Shown here: one piece after another, positions 8,991-16,163 of the stretch | How positions within the stretch are numbered: position 1 is the first letter of the stretch | How the letters are laid out: each line of letters starts with the position of its first letter | Assembly: GCA_903832665.1 (NCBI GenBank) | Contig: CAILCG010000014.1 | Span: 310,001-374,000 of the forward strand | DNA from: an uncultured Methanomicrobiales archaeon | GTDB taxonomy: Archaea > Halobacteriota > Methanomicrobia > Methanomicrobiales > Methanospirillaceae | Direction of reading: 5' to 3' | DNA: 64,000 nt | Translations under genes and position numbers: made by a program | Notes under the pieces: generated by a model | What the model saw: only the letters and a program-made list of their open reading frames with translations | What the model was told of the DNA's origin: nothing | The model's database searches: none

Positions 8991-9533
8991 ATGATGGTGT
9001 TTACTACCATGACCCTGAACAACATTGATACCGAACAGGTCAAGGACTACAAGGAAGCGATCAAAAAGGATCCCAAGGAAGCAAAGTTCACCGCAAAGAT
9101 CGAGGGAGACTGGCTTTTTGAGAAGGGCGGTCCCCAGTTCCGCTCGACAGTTAAGGTCAAGGATGGCACCTACATGATGGAGTCGAGCCACCCGAACTTT
9201 GCCGGCCCCGGCATCCGACCCGGTCCCATGGCATTCGGCCTCTTCTGGTTTGCCGCCTGCTACTCCAGTACGTTCGTTACCGAAGCCTCCATGAGAGAGA
9301 TCCGGCTCACTTCCGTAAAGACCCGGGTCGAAGCAGACCTCGATTATACCGCCCAGTTCGATCTCGGCGAGACCCCGCTGATCAGCGAGTACCGGGTGAT
9401 CATGGAAGTAAAGGGCGACGTGACCGAGACACAGGTCCAGGACCTGAAGGAGTACGCCCTCAAGCGCTGCATCGGCATGTTCACGATAAAACATGCGATT
9501 GCACTGAAAGCAGACGTCCGGCTCCAGAAATAA
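8991..9533 (+). CDS. OsmC/Ohr-family protein
   Basis: A thiol-dependent peroxidase-like or sulfur-handling protein of the OsmC fold; 180 residues. The family pattern is clear: a beta-rich start (KFTAKIEGDWLFEKGG), RPGPMAFGLFWFAACYSSTF with the first reactive Cys, and YALKRCIGMFTIKHAI with the second. Several ATG codons (8991, 8994, 9009) could start it; the last gives MTLNNIDTEQVKDY. It opens a rightward set with the C_GCAxxG_C_C protein 25 bases downstream and the double-cubane protein after it. OsmC proteins often sit with TusA and YeeE genes in anaerobes, as here. Confidence 0.85.
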   Translation: MMVFTTMTLNNIDTEQVKDYKEAIKKDPKEAKFTAKIEGDWLFEKGGPQFRSTVKVKDGTYMMESSHPNFAGPGIRPGPMAFGLFWFAACYSSTFVTEASMREIRLTSVKTRVEADLDYTAQFDLGETPLISEYRVIMEVKGDVTETQVQDLKEYALKRCIGMFTIKHAIALKADVRLQK

Positions 9534-9558
9534 GCGGCAGTTCAAGGGAGAGAGAAAC

Positions 9559-10053
9559 GTGCAGGAACCGCTCAAGACCGCCGACCCGGCCCGGGTCCGG
9601 GAAGTCGCCGAAGCGTATTACCGGTCCGGGCAGTTCTACTGCTCGGAAGCGATAGTCAGGACTATCAACGATGAATTCGGGCTGGACTATCCCGACGATG
9701 TTGTCCGCCTGGCCTCCGGGTTCCCGATCGGGATCGGCAGCGCCGGTTGTGCCTGCGGAGCCGTTACCGGAGGCGTGATGGCACTCGGGATGGTCTTCGG
9801 GCGCAAGGAGCCCGGGGATCCCTGCATTGACCGGTGCCTTGCCCTTGCCCGGGAACTGCACGCACTCTTTACCCGCAGGCACGGCTGCCTCTGCTGCCGG
9901 ACCCTCACCCACGGCATGGTACTGAAATCCCCCGAACATCTCCGGCAGTGCATTGCATTCACCGGAGAAGTTGCTGAAGAAACAGCAAAGATCATTCTCC
10001 GGGAAAACAGGGCTTCTGCGGAGAACAAGCCAGAAATGAGCACTCACCATTAA
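9559..10053 (+). CDS. C_GCAxxG_C_C family redox protein
   Basis: A 164-residue Cys-rich protein named for its motif: Cys in YCSEAIV (~30), GSAGCACGAVTGGVMALG (~70-87), then DPCIDRC and HGCLCC. The family is widespread in strict anaerobes and probably binds a metal or cluster or acts in redox or sulfur transfer; its reaction is not established. GTG 9559 follows AAGGGAGAGAG at a good distance. The gap to the next gene is 13 bases, with GAGGAG inside, so it is co-transcribed with the double-cubane protein. Confidence 0.85.
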   Translation: MQEPLKTADPARVREVAEAYYRSGQFYCSEAIVRTINDEFGLDYPDDVVRLASGFPIGIGSAGCACGAVTGGVMALGMVFGRKEPGDPCIDRCLALARELHALFTRRHGCLCCRTLTHGMVLKSPEHLRQCIAFTGEVAEETAKIILRENRASAENKPEMSTHH

Positions 10054-10066
10054 CGAGGAGATACTT

Positions 10067-11218
10067 ATGAGAGGAGAAAAGATGACCTATTTCGATTCGG
10101 TGATCCCGAATGCATCGGCAGCGATCAAGAGCGTACGCGACCAGGGCAAAAAATTCGTCGGGTTCTACTGCGTGTTCGCACCCCAGGAACTCATTGTGGC
10201 CGCAGGTGCGGTTCCCGTGACCCTCTGTGCCACCAAGGAAGAACCCATTGCGGACGGGGAAAAATACCTGCCCCGGAACTTCTGTCCGCTGATCAAATCC
10301 TCCTACGGGTTTGCCATCACCGAGAAGTGTGCGTTCTTCAACAACTCCGAGTTCATCATCGGCGAGACCACCTGCGATGGCAAGAAGAAGATGTTTGAGC
10401 TCATGGAGACCTTCAAGCCAGTCGTTGTCCTCGAAGTCCCCCAGAGCGCAAAGGGGGAGTCCCAGAAAGCGTACTGGCGCTCGGAAGTGGCCCGGTGCAA
10501 GACCGAGATCGAGAAGCGCCTTGAGGTCGAGATCACCGATGAGAAGATGAAGGCCGCGATCAAGGAGCTCAACGAGCAGCGGGCACTCATGAGGGAGCTT
10601 GCTCACCTCAACACTGCGATTCCCGCCCCGCTATCCGGTCTGGACCTGCTCAAGGTGATGTGGGCCCGCAACTTCACGTTCGACCGGGCTGCCTTCAACC
10701 AGCAGCTGAAGGACCTGATTGCTGAACTCAAGGTGATGAAGGCAAAAGGCGAAGGTGCGATGCCCAAAACCTCAAAGCGGATCATCGTCACCGGAGTCCC
10801 TACGGGAGTAGGTGCAGAGAAGATCCTCAAGATCATCGAGGAGTCCGGCGCAGCTATCGTCTATATTGAGAACTGCTCCGGCATGAAACAGTACCTCTTC
10901 GATGTTGCAACCACGGACTCACCACTCGATGCAATCGCCGACAAGTACCTCGAGACACCCTGCTCCTGCATGAGCCCGAATACCGGCAGGCTCGAACTTC
11001 TGGCAAAACTCGCAAAAGAATACCACGCAGATGGTGTTGTGGATATCACCTGGGTCGGCTGCCACACCTACAATGTGGAATCACGTATGCTCAAGGACTA
11101 CCTGGCAAAGCACGGGAATGTCCCCCTCCTCCAGATCGAGACCGATTACTCGCAAGGGGATGCAGGCCAGATCAAGACCCGTGTCGAAGCCTTCCTCGAG
11201 ATGGCAAAGAAACACTAA
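10067..11218 (+). CDS. double-cubane cluster protein / 2-hydroxyacyl-CoA dehydratase D-family
   Basis: A 383-residue member of the HgdB/BcrB/YjiM family. Stand-alone archaeal and bacterial members carry a double-cubane [8Fe-9S] cluster and perform ATP-primed low-potential reductions of small molecules. Cluster-type cysteines appear in FYCVFAPQE, RNFCPLIKSSYG, GETTCDGKKKMFEL, ENCSGMKQ, ETPCSCMSPN and WVGCHTYNVES. Either ATG 10067 or ATG 10082 could start it; both have a GAGGAG-type site. No CoA-substrate pathway genes are nearby. The activase that would energise it is convergent and ends eight bases away. The physiological substrate is unknown. Confidence 0.88.
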   Translation: MRGEKMTYFDSVIPNASAAIKSVRDQGKKFVGFYCVFAPQELIVAAGAVPVTLCATKEEPIADGEKYLPRNFCPLIKSSYGFAITEKCAFFNNSEFIIGETTCDGKKKMFELMETFKPVVVLEVPQSAKGESQKAYWRSEVARCKTEIEKRLEVEITDEKMKAAIKELNEQRALMRELAHLNTAIPAPLSGLDLLKVMWARNFTFDRAAFNQQLKDLIAELKVMKAKGEGAMPKTSKRIIVTGVPTGVGAEKILKIIEESGAAIVYIENCSGMKQYLFDVATTDSPLDAIADKYLETPCSCMSPNTGRLELLAKLAKEYHADGVVDITWVGCHTYNVESRMLKDYLAKHGNVPLLQIETDYSQGDAGQIKTRVEAFLEMAKKH

Positions 11219-11226
11219 CCCACTTT

Positions 11227-12036
11227 TTATTGAAATTCAACCTGGTGCTCCCAGGCAAGGAGCGCAGCACCAATCGCCCCGGCATAGACAGCATCGTTCG
11301 GGACAATGACGGGACAGCCCAGCTCTTTTGAGAGTTTCTCCACAATTTCTGCGTTCTGCGAGACCCCCCCGGTAAATGCGACAGGTGGCTCCGGGTGGAG
11401 CGAGGCGACCATCGATGCGGTCCGGCGGGCAATGGATGCATGGAGCCCCGCGATGATCGCGTTCCTGGACACCCCCTGATGAATCAGGCTGATCACTTCC
11501 GACTCGGCAAAGACCGTGCACATCGCGTTGATACGGTGCGGCTCTGCACCCGCTGCATACGAGCCCAGGCTGTCTACCGGCACCCCGAGTGCCTGCCCCA
11601 TTGCTGAAAGGAATCTGCCGGTCCCTGCTGCACACTTGTCGTTCATCACAAAGTCAGCTACCCGGCCATCGGAGGAGAGGCGGATACCTTTGGCATCCTG
11701 GCCCCCGATATCCACCACAAACCGGCATGCCGGTACCAAGTAAAACGCCCCTTTCGCGTGAGTGGCAATCTCGGTGAACGTCAGCGTTGCATGGGAGAGG
11801 CAGCGGCGCCCGTACCCGGTTGTTGCAATGATGGCTGGGGGAGTGGAGAGCCCGGCTTCCCGGCTGGTCTTGGCAAGAAGTTCAAGAGCAGTTTTCCCGG
11901 GATCCCATGAAGCATCCGAGATCCTTGCGAGGTACGAAGACCCGTTATAGATCACGACCTTGATGCGGGTTGAACCCAGGTCAATGCCGGCAACAGCCCC
12001 GGCATCGCCATCTTTGGCGCTCATACTTTTTGTCAT
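11227..12036 (-). CDS. acyl-CoA dehydratase activase (HgdC/YjiL family ATPase)
   Basis: ASKHA-fold ATPase homodimer with one bridging [4Fe-4S] cluster that injects a low-potential electron into the double-cubane partner. The 269 residues show the phosphate loops GIDLGSTRIKVV and DIGGQDAKGI, the cluster cysteines in NDKCAAGTGRFL and NAMCTVFAESE, and CPVIVPNDAVYAGAIGAALL at the end. ATG 12036 is chosen because GGAG precedes it and it clears the stop of the upstream gene at 12053; an upstream ATG at 12084 would overlap. It is the last gene of the leftward operon that begins with the YeeE genes, so the double-cubane system is tied to that operon. Confidence 0.88.
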   Translation of the reverse strand: MTKSMSAKDGDAGAVAGIDLGSTRIKVVIYNGSSYLARISDASWDPGKTALELLAKTSREAGLSTPPAIIATTGYGRRCLSHATLTFTEIATHAKGAFYLVPACRFVVDIGGQDAKGIRLSSDGRVADFVMNDKCAAGTGRFLSAMGQALGVPVDSLGSYAAGAEPHRINAMCTVFAESEVISLIHQGVSRNAIIAGLHASIARRTASMVASLHPEPPVAFTGGVSQNAEIVEKLSKELGCPVIVPNDAVYAGAIGAALLAWEHQVEFQ

Positions 12037-12052
12037 GTTGGTTCGCTCCGGC

Positions 12053-12406
12053 TCAGAATAATTCGATCCATTGCCCCTCCTCACCCATCTGCTCCCTGAG
12101 AGCAGTCAGCAACCGGTTGGCCTCACCAATGGAAAAATGCCACGCGATACAGTTCCCGCCATCATTGGAGACACCTCCACCAACCGCTCCCCCTAACCCG
12201 CATTCGATACAGAGAGCCGCGTCCTCCATAAGCCGGGACACCGGCCCGGTAAGATCCCTGCCAAACACAAGCGAACGAAGCGAGAGGGACTGGTGGGAAG
12301 AATACAGGAACTCCTCCTCCCGGTATTCAGTCCGGAAGATACAGTACTGTCGGTCATGCCGACGAAATGTCAGGTAGCCCGCCCGGATCACAGGAAAAGG
12401 TGGCAT
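12053..12406 (-). CDS. uncharacterised 117-residue protein in sulfur-relay operon
   Basis: I do not recognise the family. The protein starts MPPFPVIRAGYLTFRRHD at the ATG that shares its A with the TGA of the upstream TusA-like gene, so translation is coupled. It has a Cys pair in ALCIECGLGG and a Gly-rich loop (GLGGAVGGGVSNDGG). No signal peptide or membrane segment is seen. Its place between a TusA-like protein and the activase suggests a role in the same sulfur or low-potential redox process. Confidence 0.7.
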   Translation of the reverse strand: MPPFPVIRAGYLTFRRHDRQYCIFRTEYREEEFLYSSHQSLSLRSLVFGRDLTGPVSRLMEDAALCIECGLGGAVGGGVSNDGGNCIAWHFSIGEANRLLTALREQMGEEGQWIELF

Positions 12407-12654
12407 CAGGGTTTGGGCCCGGGATCCTTCTTCTTCAGGCTCACCCGGTAGCGGTTGGCATCCAGTTTCCTGATCTTCACCTCGTACCCCGAGTGGGAGA
12501 ACGGCACATCGATCGTATCCCGCTGGTCCCGGCGAACAAGGCATTCCACAACTGCATCCGTCCCGGATTTTTTCAAAAGGATCTTTAACCGGATCATCAG
12601 GTTTGTGCAGGTGAGATCGGAGAAATCCGGAATTTCGGCTGGATCTATAGTCAT
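12406..12654 (-). CDS. small TusA-like protein
   Basis: An 82-residue protein whose pattern resembles the TusA/SirA fold: a short N-terminus, DLTCTNLMIRLKILLKKSG in the position of the TusA Cys-helix, an acidic/basic strand pair, and a final YRVSLKKK strand like the end of TusA (LWEIRLTKK in the neighbour). The CPxP motif is reduced to TC-T, so only one Cys could carry persulfide. It overlaps the next gene by one base and lies 16 bases after the DsrE fusion. Homology to TusA is a pattern-based guess, moderately sure. Confidence 0.62.
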   Translation of the reverse strand: MTIDPAEIPDFSDLTCTNLMIRLKILLKKSGTDAVVECLVRRDQRDTIDVPFSHSGYEVKIRKLDANRYRVSLKKKDPGPKP

Positions 12655-12670
12655 GGTACCGTAAACCTCA

Positions 12671-13915
12671 TCAGAAGAAAATGACCCTCTGGTGATTTGC
12701 CGTCACTCCAGTGGGAGGGAAGAAGAGGAGCTGTCCCAGTTCCGGAATCCCGATGTCGAGCACTGCGTTGAGCTTCTTGTTCTTGGAAATTCCCCGGTGG
12801 GCAAGGGATGGCCGGAAGACAAAGAACTGGAGATTCTCACTTCCCGCAACCGCATCGACAACCTCCTGCAGGTTGAAAAAGTGCGTACCTTTATCCAGTT
12901 TGTGCTCACCCATCAGGGCATAGACGCCATCCTCGATGAAGATGACCCGCGTCTGGATCCCCTCGTAGGCACAGGCAACCGCAAACGAGATGGCGCCAAA
13001 TGCCATCTCCGTTCCGTACGGGCGTCGCGTAACCATGAGGGTAATCGGGGGTTTCCGGCCATTCTCCGCAGGGGGAGACGAGGCCAGGGGCCCGCCCTTT
13101 TTCATCTGGATCGAAGCACTGTCCTTGGCAAGAATGATGTGATTGCGCTCAAACATGTCGATCATCTCCTTAAGGTTCCGGATCTTAAACGGCTTGATCG
13201 AGCACGTTGAGATGACCACCCCCTGCCCGTCATCCCAGGTGCTGTAGCCCCGGGCTGCGGCACACCGGCCACAGGCGATCATCTGGCAGGAGAGCCCCCT
13301 CTTCTGCGCTTTATCGTTCACTTCTTCAAGACCTTTGCCGATATTCTCGCTCTCCGAGGGATTCTGCCCAAGGTGACCAAGATGGACGCCATCGAGGTAG
13401 GCGTACAGATCCACCGAAGCATGGCCCTCCACTCCGGCTTCGAGGAACTGGAGGGCTGCATGGGCCGACTGGTGCATGTACGGCGACTCCATCTGGAGGT
13501 ACCCCACCGTGCTGGGCACGGGTTGTTCGTGTTGCCGGGCGAACTTCATCACATCCTTCCAGAAGGAGGGCTGACCATTGAGCGCCAGGCTGTTCTGGTC
13601 GATCACCTGCTCGTGATTCTTCATCTTCAGACGCTCAATCGAGATCCCCCGGAGATCGAGCTCGCGGGAATCACAGATGATCTTTACCGAAGGCATCGAG
13701 AGAATGATCTCCCAGACCGGGATGGTCTCCGGGTTCTGGAGACTGTACAGGGCATCACCGGTGAGAAGGAATGTGAAGATAGAGTCCCTGGGCTTTGAAT
13801 TGTGCAGGAGGTTCTGGGGATTTAACTTGACAAAGTAAAATTTCAGGCTCTCCTCTATCCAGGAGAGACGCCCCCGGGACAACGGACCGCCAAATAGGTA
13901 AAAATGTGAGGTCAT
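12671..13915 (-). CDS. three-domain DsrE-like sulfur-carrier fusion protein
   Basis: A 414-residue protein that appears to hold three DsrE-fold units in one chain. Unit 1 (~1-115) ends SVKIICDSRELDLRGI. Unit 2 (~130-265) contains LQFLEAGVEGHASVDLYAYL and MIACGRCAAARGYS, the classic DsrE Cys-x-x-(C/S)-RG site. Unit 3 (~285-414) has LMVTRRPYGTEMAFGAISF, RVIFIEDGVYAL and a Cys-free end. DsrEFH/TusBCD proteins pass sulfane sulfur from TusA to later carriers as a complex of three subunits, so this could be a single-chain version. It sits 66 bases downstream of tusA in the same operon. The domain split is from pattern reading only. Confidence 0.75.
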   Translation of the reverse strand: MTSHFYLFGGPLSRGRLSWIEESLKFYFVKLNPQNLLHNSKPRDSIFTFLLTGDALYSLQNPETIPVWEIILSMPSVKIICDSRELDLRGISIERLKMKNHEQVIDQNSLALNGQPSFWKDVMKFARQHEQPVPSTVGYLQMESPYMHQSAHAALQFLEAGVEGHASVDLYAYLDGVHLGHLGQNPSESENIGKGLEEVNDKAQKRGLSCQMIACGRCAAARGYSTWDDGQGVVISTCSIKPFKIRNLKEMIDMFERNHIILAKDSASIQMKKGGPLASSPPAENGRKPPITLMVTRRPYGTEMAFGAISFAVACAYEGIQTRVIFIEDGVYALMGEHKLDKGTHFFNLQEVVDAVAGSENLQFFVFRPSLAHRGISKNKKLNAVLDIGIPELGQLLFFPPTGVTANHQRVIFF

Positions 13916-13981
13916 GGGATGATTCGCTTCTTTGTAGTTTCGTAAACGTGATTATATAGCGGTTTTGTTAACCATTGTTGG

Positions 13982-14209
13982 TTATTTTTTGGTGAGCCGG
14001 ATCTCCCACAGGCCCGAAGAGACCTTCTTTGACTGTACGGTCATGCCGGTATCCTGTGCAAACTGAGGGATGCTGGTGGTTGCAGTGGAGGGGTGGTCGC
14101 ACAAGACGACCAGTTCATCCGAAGGATTCAGCGTCGCGACGGCTTTCTGCACCGCCAGGAGGCAGTAGGGGCAGACTTTTCCGGTGATGTCAAGGTTTTT
14201 GGTTGCCAT
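13982..14209 (-). CDS. tusA: TusA-family sulfurtransferase
   Basis: A 75-residue persulfide carrier. It has the family opening LDITGKVCPYCLLAVQKAV with the acceptor Cys (CPYC in place of the usual CPxP), a Leu-rich helix and a C-terminal strand LWEIRLTKK. ATG 14209 gives the canonical length; an upstream extension into the YeeE gene is not supported. Eleven bases separate it from the membrane protein upstream. In bacteria TusA supplies sulfur for tRNA thiolation, Moco and FeS work; with YeeE/YedE partners it receives sulfur from imported thiosulfate or a related compound. Confidence 0.93.
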   Translation of the reverse strand: MATKNLDITGKVCPYCLLAVQKAVATLNPSDELVVLCDHPSTATTSIPQFAQDTGMTVQSKKVSSGLWEIRLTKK

Positions 14210-14220
14210 GATCGTCTCCG

Positions 14221-14742
14221 TTATGCAATCCCCACCGCTTTCAACAGGGCGACACCCCATCCGGAAATCCACATCGTGTAGACCACAGCGCCAACACACA
14301 TCCCGATGACAAAGCAGAGCGACTTGATGTTACCCTCCGAGGTCATGACCACCTGGCGGAGCGGACAGCCCCCGATGAGAACACCGATGAGCCCGAAGGC
14401 AATTCCGCCGATAATTGCCAGCACGATATATGCGGCCACGGTCAGGTTTGCCGGTGCGCCCGGCACGGGCATGAGGCCCTTTCCTATCACCCAGGAGAAA
14501 TTTTCAAACGCGGAGGGGGTGATCAGCCAGAAGGCGAGGTACCCGATAAATGCCCCGCCGATGAGGGCAAGGTACCCATACAGCAGCCGGGTGTGCCGGA
14601 ACAGGAAGAAGTCACGGAACCCGCCCACCGAGCAGAACCCGGAACGCTGTCCGAGCCACCCGATGAGGATACCGAACAGGAGCGTCACGATGGGGACGGC
14701 AATGATGGCGATATTCTTTGAGAGCCAGCCTGCAGCTACCAT
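14221..14742 (-). CDS. YeeE/YedE-family (thiosulfate-type transporter) membrane protein, second subunit
   Basis: A 173-residue protein with four to five hydrophobic segments (IAIIAVPIVTLLFGILIGWL, LLYGYLALIGGAFIGYLAFW, TVAAYIVLAIIGGIAFGLIG, SLCFVIGMCVGAVVYTMWI). Family marks are RSGFCSVGGFRDF and GVLIGGCPLRQ, each with a conserved Cys thought to guide the sulfur compound. It is about half the size of full YeeE, which fits a two-subunit arrangement with the gene at 14745-15278 (two bases apart). The cargo could be thiosulfate or a selenium compound; the sequence does not decide. Confidence 0.9.
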   Translation of the reverse strand: MVAAGWLSKNIAIIAVPIVTLLFGILIGWLGQRSGFCSVGGFRDFFLFRHTRLLYGYLALIGGAFIGYLAFWLITPSAFENFSWVIGKGLMPVPGAPANLTVAAYIVLAIIGGIAFGLIGVLIGGCPLRQVVMTSEGNIKSLCFVIGMCVGAVVYTMWISGWGVALLKAVGIA

Positions 14743-14744
14743 GA

Positions 14745-15278
14745 TTATTCCTCACGCTCCGCCATTGCTGTGGCAATTTTTATTCCCACGAGCACACCGA
14801 TCACTATGGCCACCAGGCCGATCAGTGCGACCACGTCGCCGTACCCGATCCGTAGCCCGATACGGTAGGGACAGCCGCCCATGAAGAGGGCGAAGATCAT
14901 GAACAGGAGCCCCCCCAGCAGGTACCAGAGATACGAGACCCCGCCACCCGTCTTGATCTTGAACTCGGTGTAATATTTTGCCGAGGCAAAGGCCCCGATC
15001 AGGACACCAACGACCGTCAATACCGGCAGGATTGCATTCTGGGAGATTGCTGCCATGGCGAGTTTGGTTCCCGCAACCGCATTGACGCCGCCGTTGACAA
15101 CATCACGGGTATGGCAGGCAACGCAGAACCCGTAGGCTTCCGGTCCCCCGGCACTGATCAATAACACCTGTACAAGCGCTGCAAGGATCCCAATCGCAAG
15201 CCCGACATAGAGCGGGTTGCGTGCAAGGGTATCGATGAACGAGGAACTCTTCTCTGTTTTTGCCCTGGTTTCGGCCAT
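14745..15278 (-). CDS. YeeE/YedE-family membrane protein, first subunit, with CxxCH motif
   Basis: A 177-residue membrane protein with N-terminal cytoplasmic start MAETRAKTEKSSSF and four helices. It carries the family Cys in ALFMGGCPYRIGLRIGYGD. In addition, an extracytoplasmic-looking loop has YGFCVACHTRD, a CxxCH arrangement that resembles a haem c site; no cytochrome maturation genes are seen here, so the pair may serve as a sulfur relay or disulfide instead. ATG 15278 is preferred over an upstream ATG at 15329 because the extra 17 residues are polar and unrelated. It is the first gene of the leftward TusA/DsrE operon. Confidence 0.88.
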   Translation of the reverse strand: MAETRAKTEKSSSFIDTLARNPLYVGLAIGILAALVQVLLISAGGPEAYGFCVACHTRDVVNGGVNAVAGTKLAMAAISQNAILPVLTVVGVLIGAFASAKYYTEFKIKTGGGVSYLWYLLGGLLFMIFALFMGGCPYRIGLRIGYGDVVALIGLVAIVIGVLVGIKIATAMAEREE

Positions 15279-15506
15279 AATTATACATGAACGACGGGGG
15301 TAAATAAATTTAGTGAAATTAATCCTCAAGTTAATGTTAAAAAATTAATACTAACCGGTTATGGTGCAGGAGACATAAACCATCACAGGGATCCGGCAAA
15401 AAAATACGATAAGGATGCAATGCAGCAAAACGGTAACAATACAGAAAAAAAGGTCCCTGGCATATCCGATAAAAAATGGAGGCAGTTGTGAAAAAGGGAT
15501 TCGGGA

Positions 15507-16079
15507 TTATTCTTTTGAATTCTCGGCGATCTTTTCGCGCACTTCATCGATGTGCATGACCATATCGAAGGCGGGTCCGGTGAGGCAGTACCCCTGCCGG
15601 TCGAACGCATAGACCGGGAACTTCATGAGTTCGTCGGGCACTGGTTGCACGGTGAGTTTCTTGAAATTGACGAGGTCCCGGATGTTCAGGCCGATCTTAT
15701 CGCAGATATCCCGGAGTTCCTTGATCCAGCGTTTCAGGTCGCGGACATCCGAGCCGTCCCACTTGAAGATCTGGTAGATCTTCATGTAGGCATCCCGTTC
15801 GAGAATGATGTGGGTGGAGGCCTTGTCCGATTTCAAATAAAAGTCAAGGAAGGTCCGGACATCCTTGATCTGCTGGGCGTTCTCGTAGGCAATCGCACGC
15901 AGCTCCTTGTTGAGTTCCTTTGCCTCTTCAATCCCGAGGTTCGTGCCGAGTTTCCCGATATCCCGTGACAGATCCTTGAGACTCTCCTCGGCATCCTTGA
16001 GCTCGTTGATAATATCCTCGAACTTCTGATTGAGTTCAACCCCGAAAAATGCCTCCATGTATTCGGACTGCTTCGTCAT
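15507..16079 (-). CDS. uncharacterised coiled-coil protein
   Basis: A 190-residue soluble protein of unknown family. Residues ~15-75 have strong heptad character (FEDIINELKDAEESLKDLSR, then EEAKELNKELRAIAYENAQQ), followed by a helical, charged middle and a final KFPVYAFDRQGYCLTGPAFD segment with a single Cys. It is divergent from the sulfite-reductase-like gene at 16164, with only 84 bases between start codons, so the two may share control. No membrane segment or signal peptide is seen. Confidence 0.75.
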   Translation of the reverse strand: MTKQSEYMEAFFGVELNQKFEDIINELKDAEESLKDLSRDIGKLGTNLGIEEAKELNKELRAIAYENAQQIKDVRTFLDFYLKSDKASTHIILERDAYMKIYQIFKWDGSDVRDLKRWIKELRDICDKIGLNIRDLVNFKKLTVQPVPDELMKFPVYAFDRQGYCLTGPAFDMVMHIDEVREKIAENSKE

Positions 16080-16163
16080 ATGTACAGTATGGGTAATGAA
16101 ATACTATAATCATTAGTATTGCGATAACATCTATGAGTTAACACATCCCATAGCTGCTTTGCT
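16080..16163. promoter_or_regulatory. bidirectional promoter between coiled-coil and sulfite-reductase-like genes
   Basis: An 84-base AT-rich gap between two divergent start codons. AATGAAATACTATAATC (16096-16112) contains TATA-like tracts usable in both directions. No longer palindrome stands out. Confidence 0.45.
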
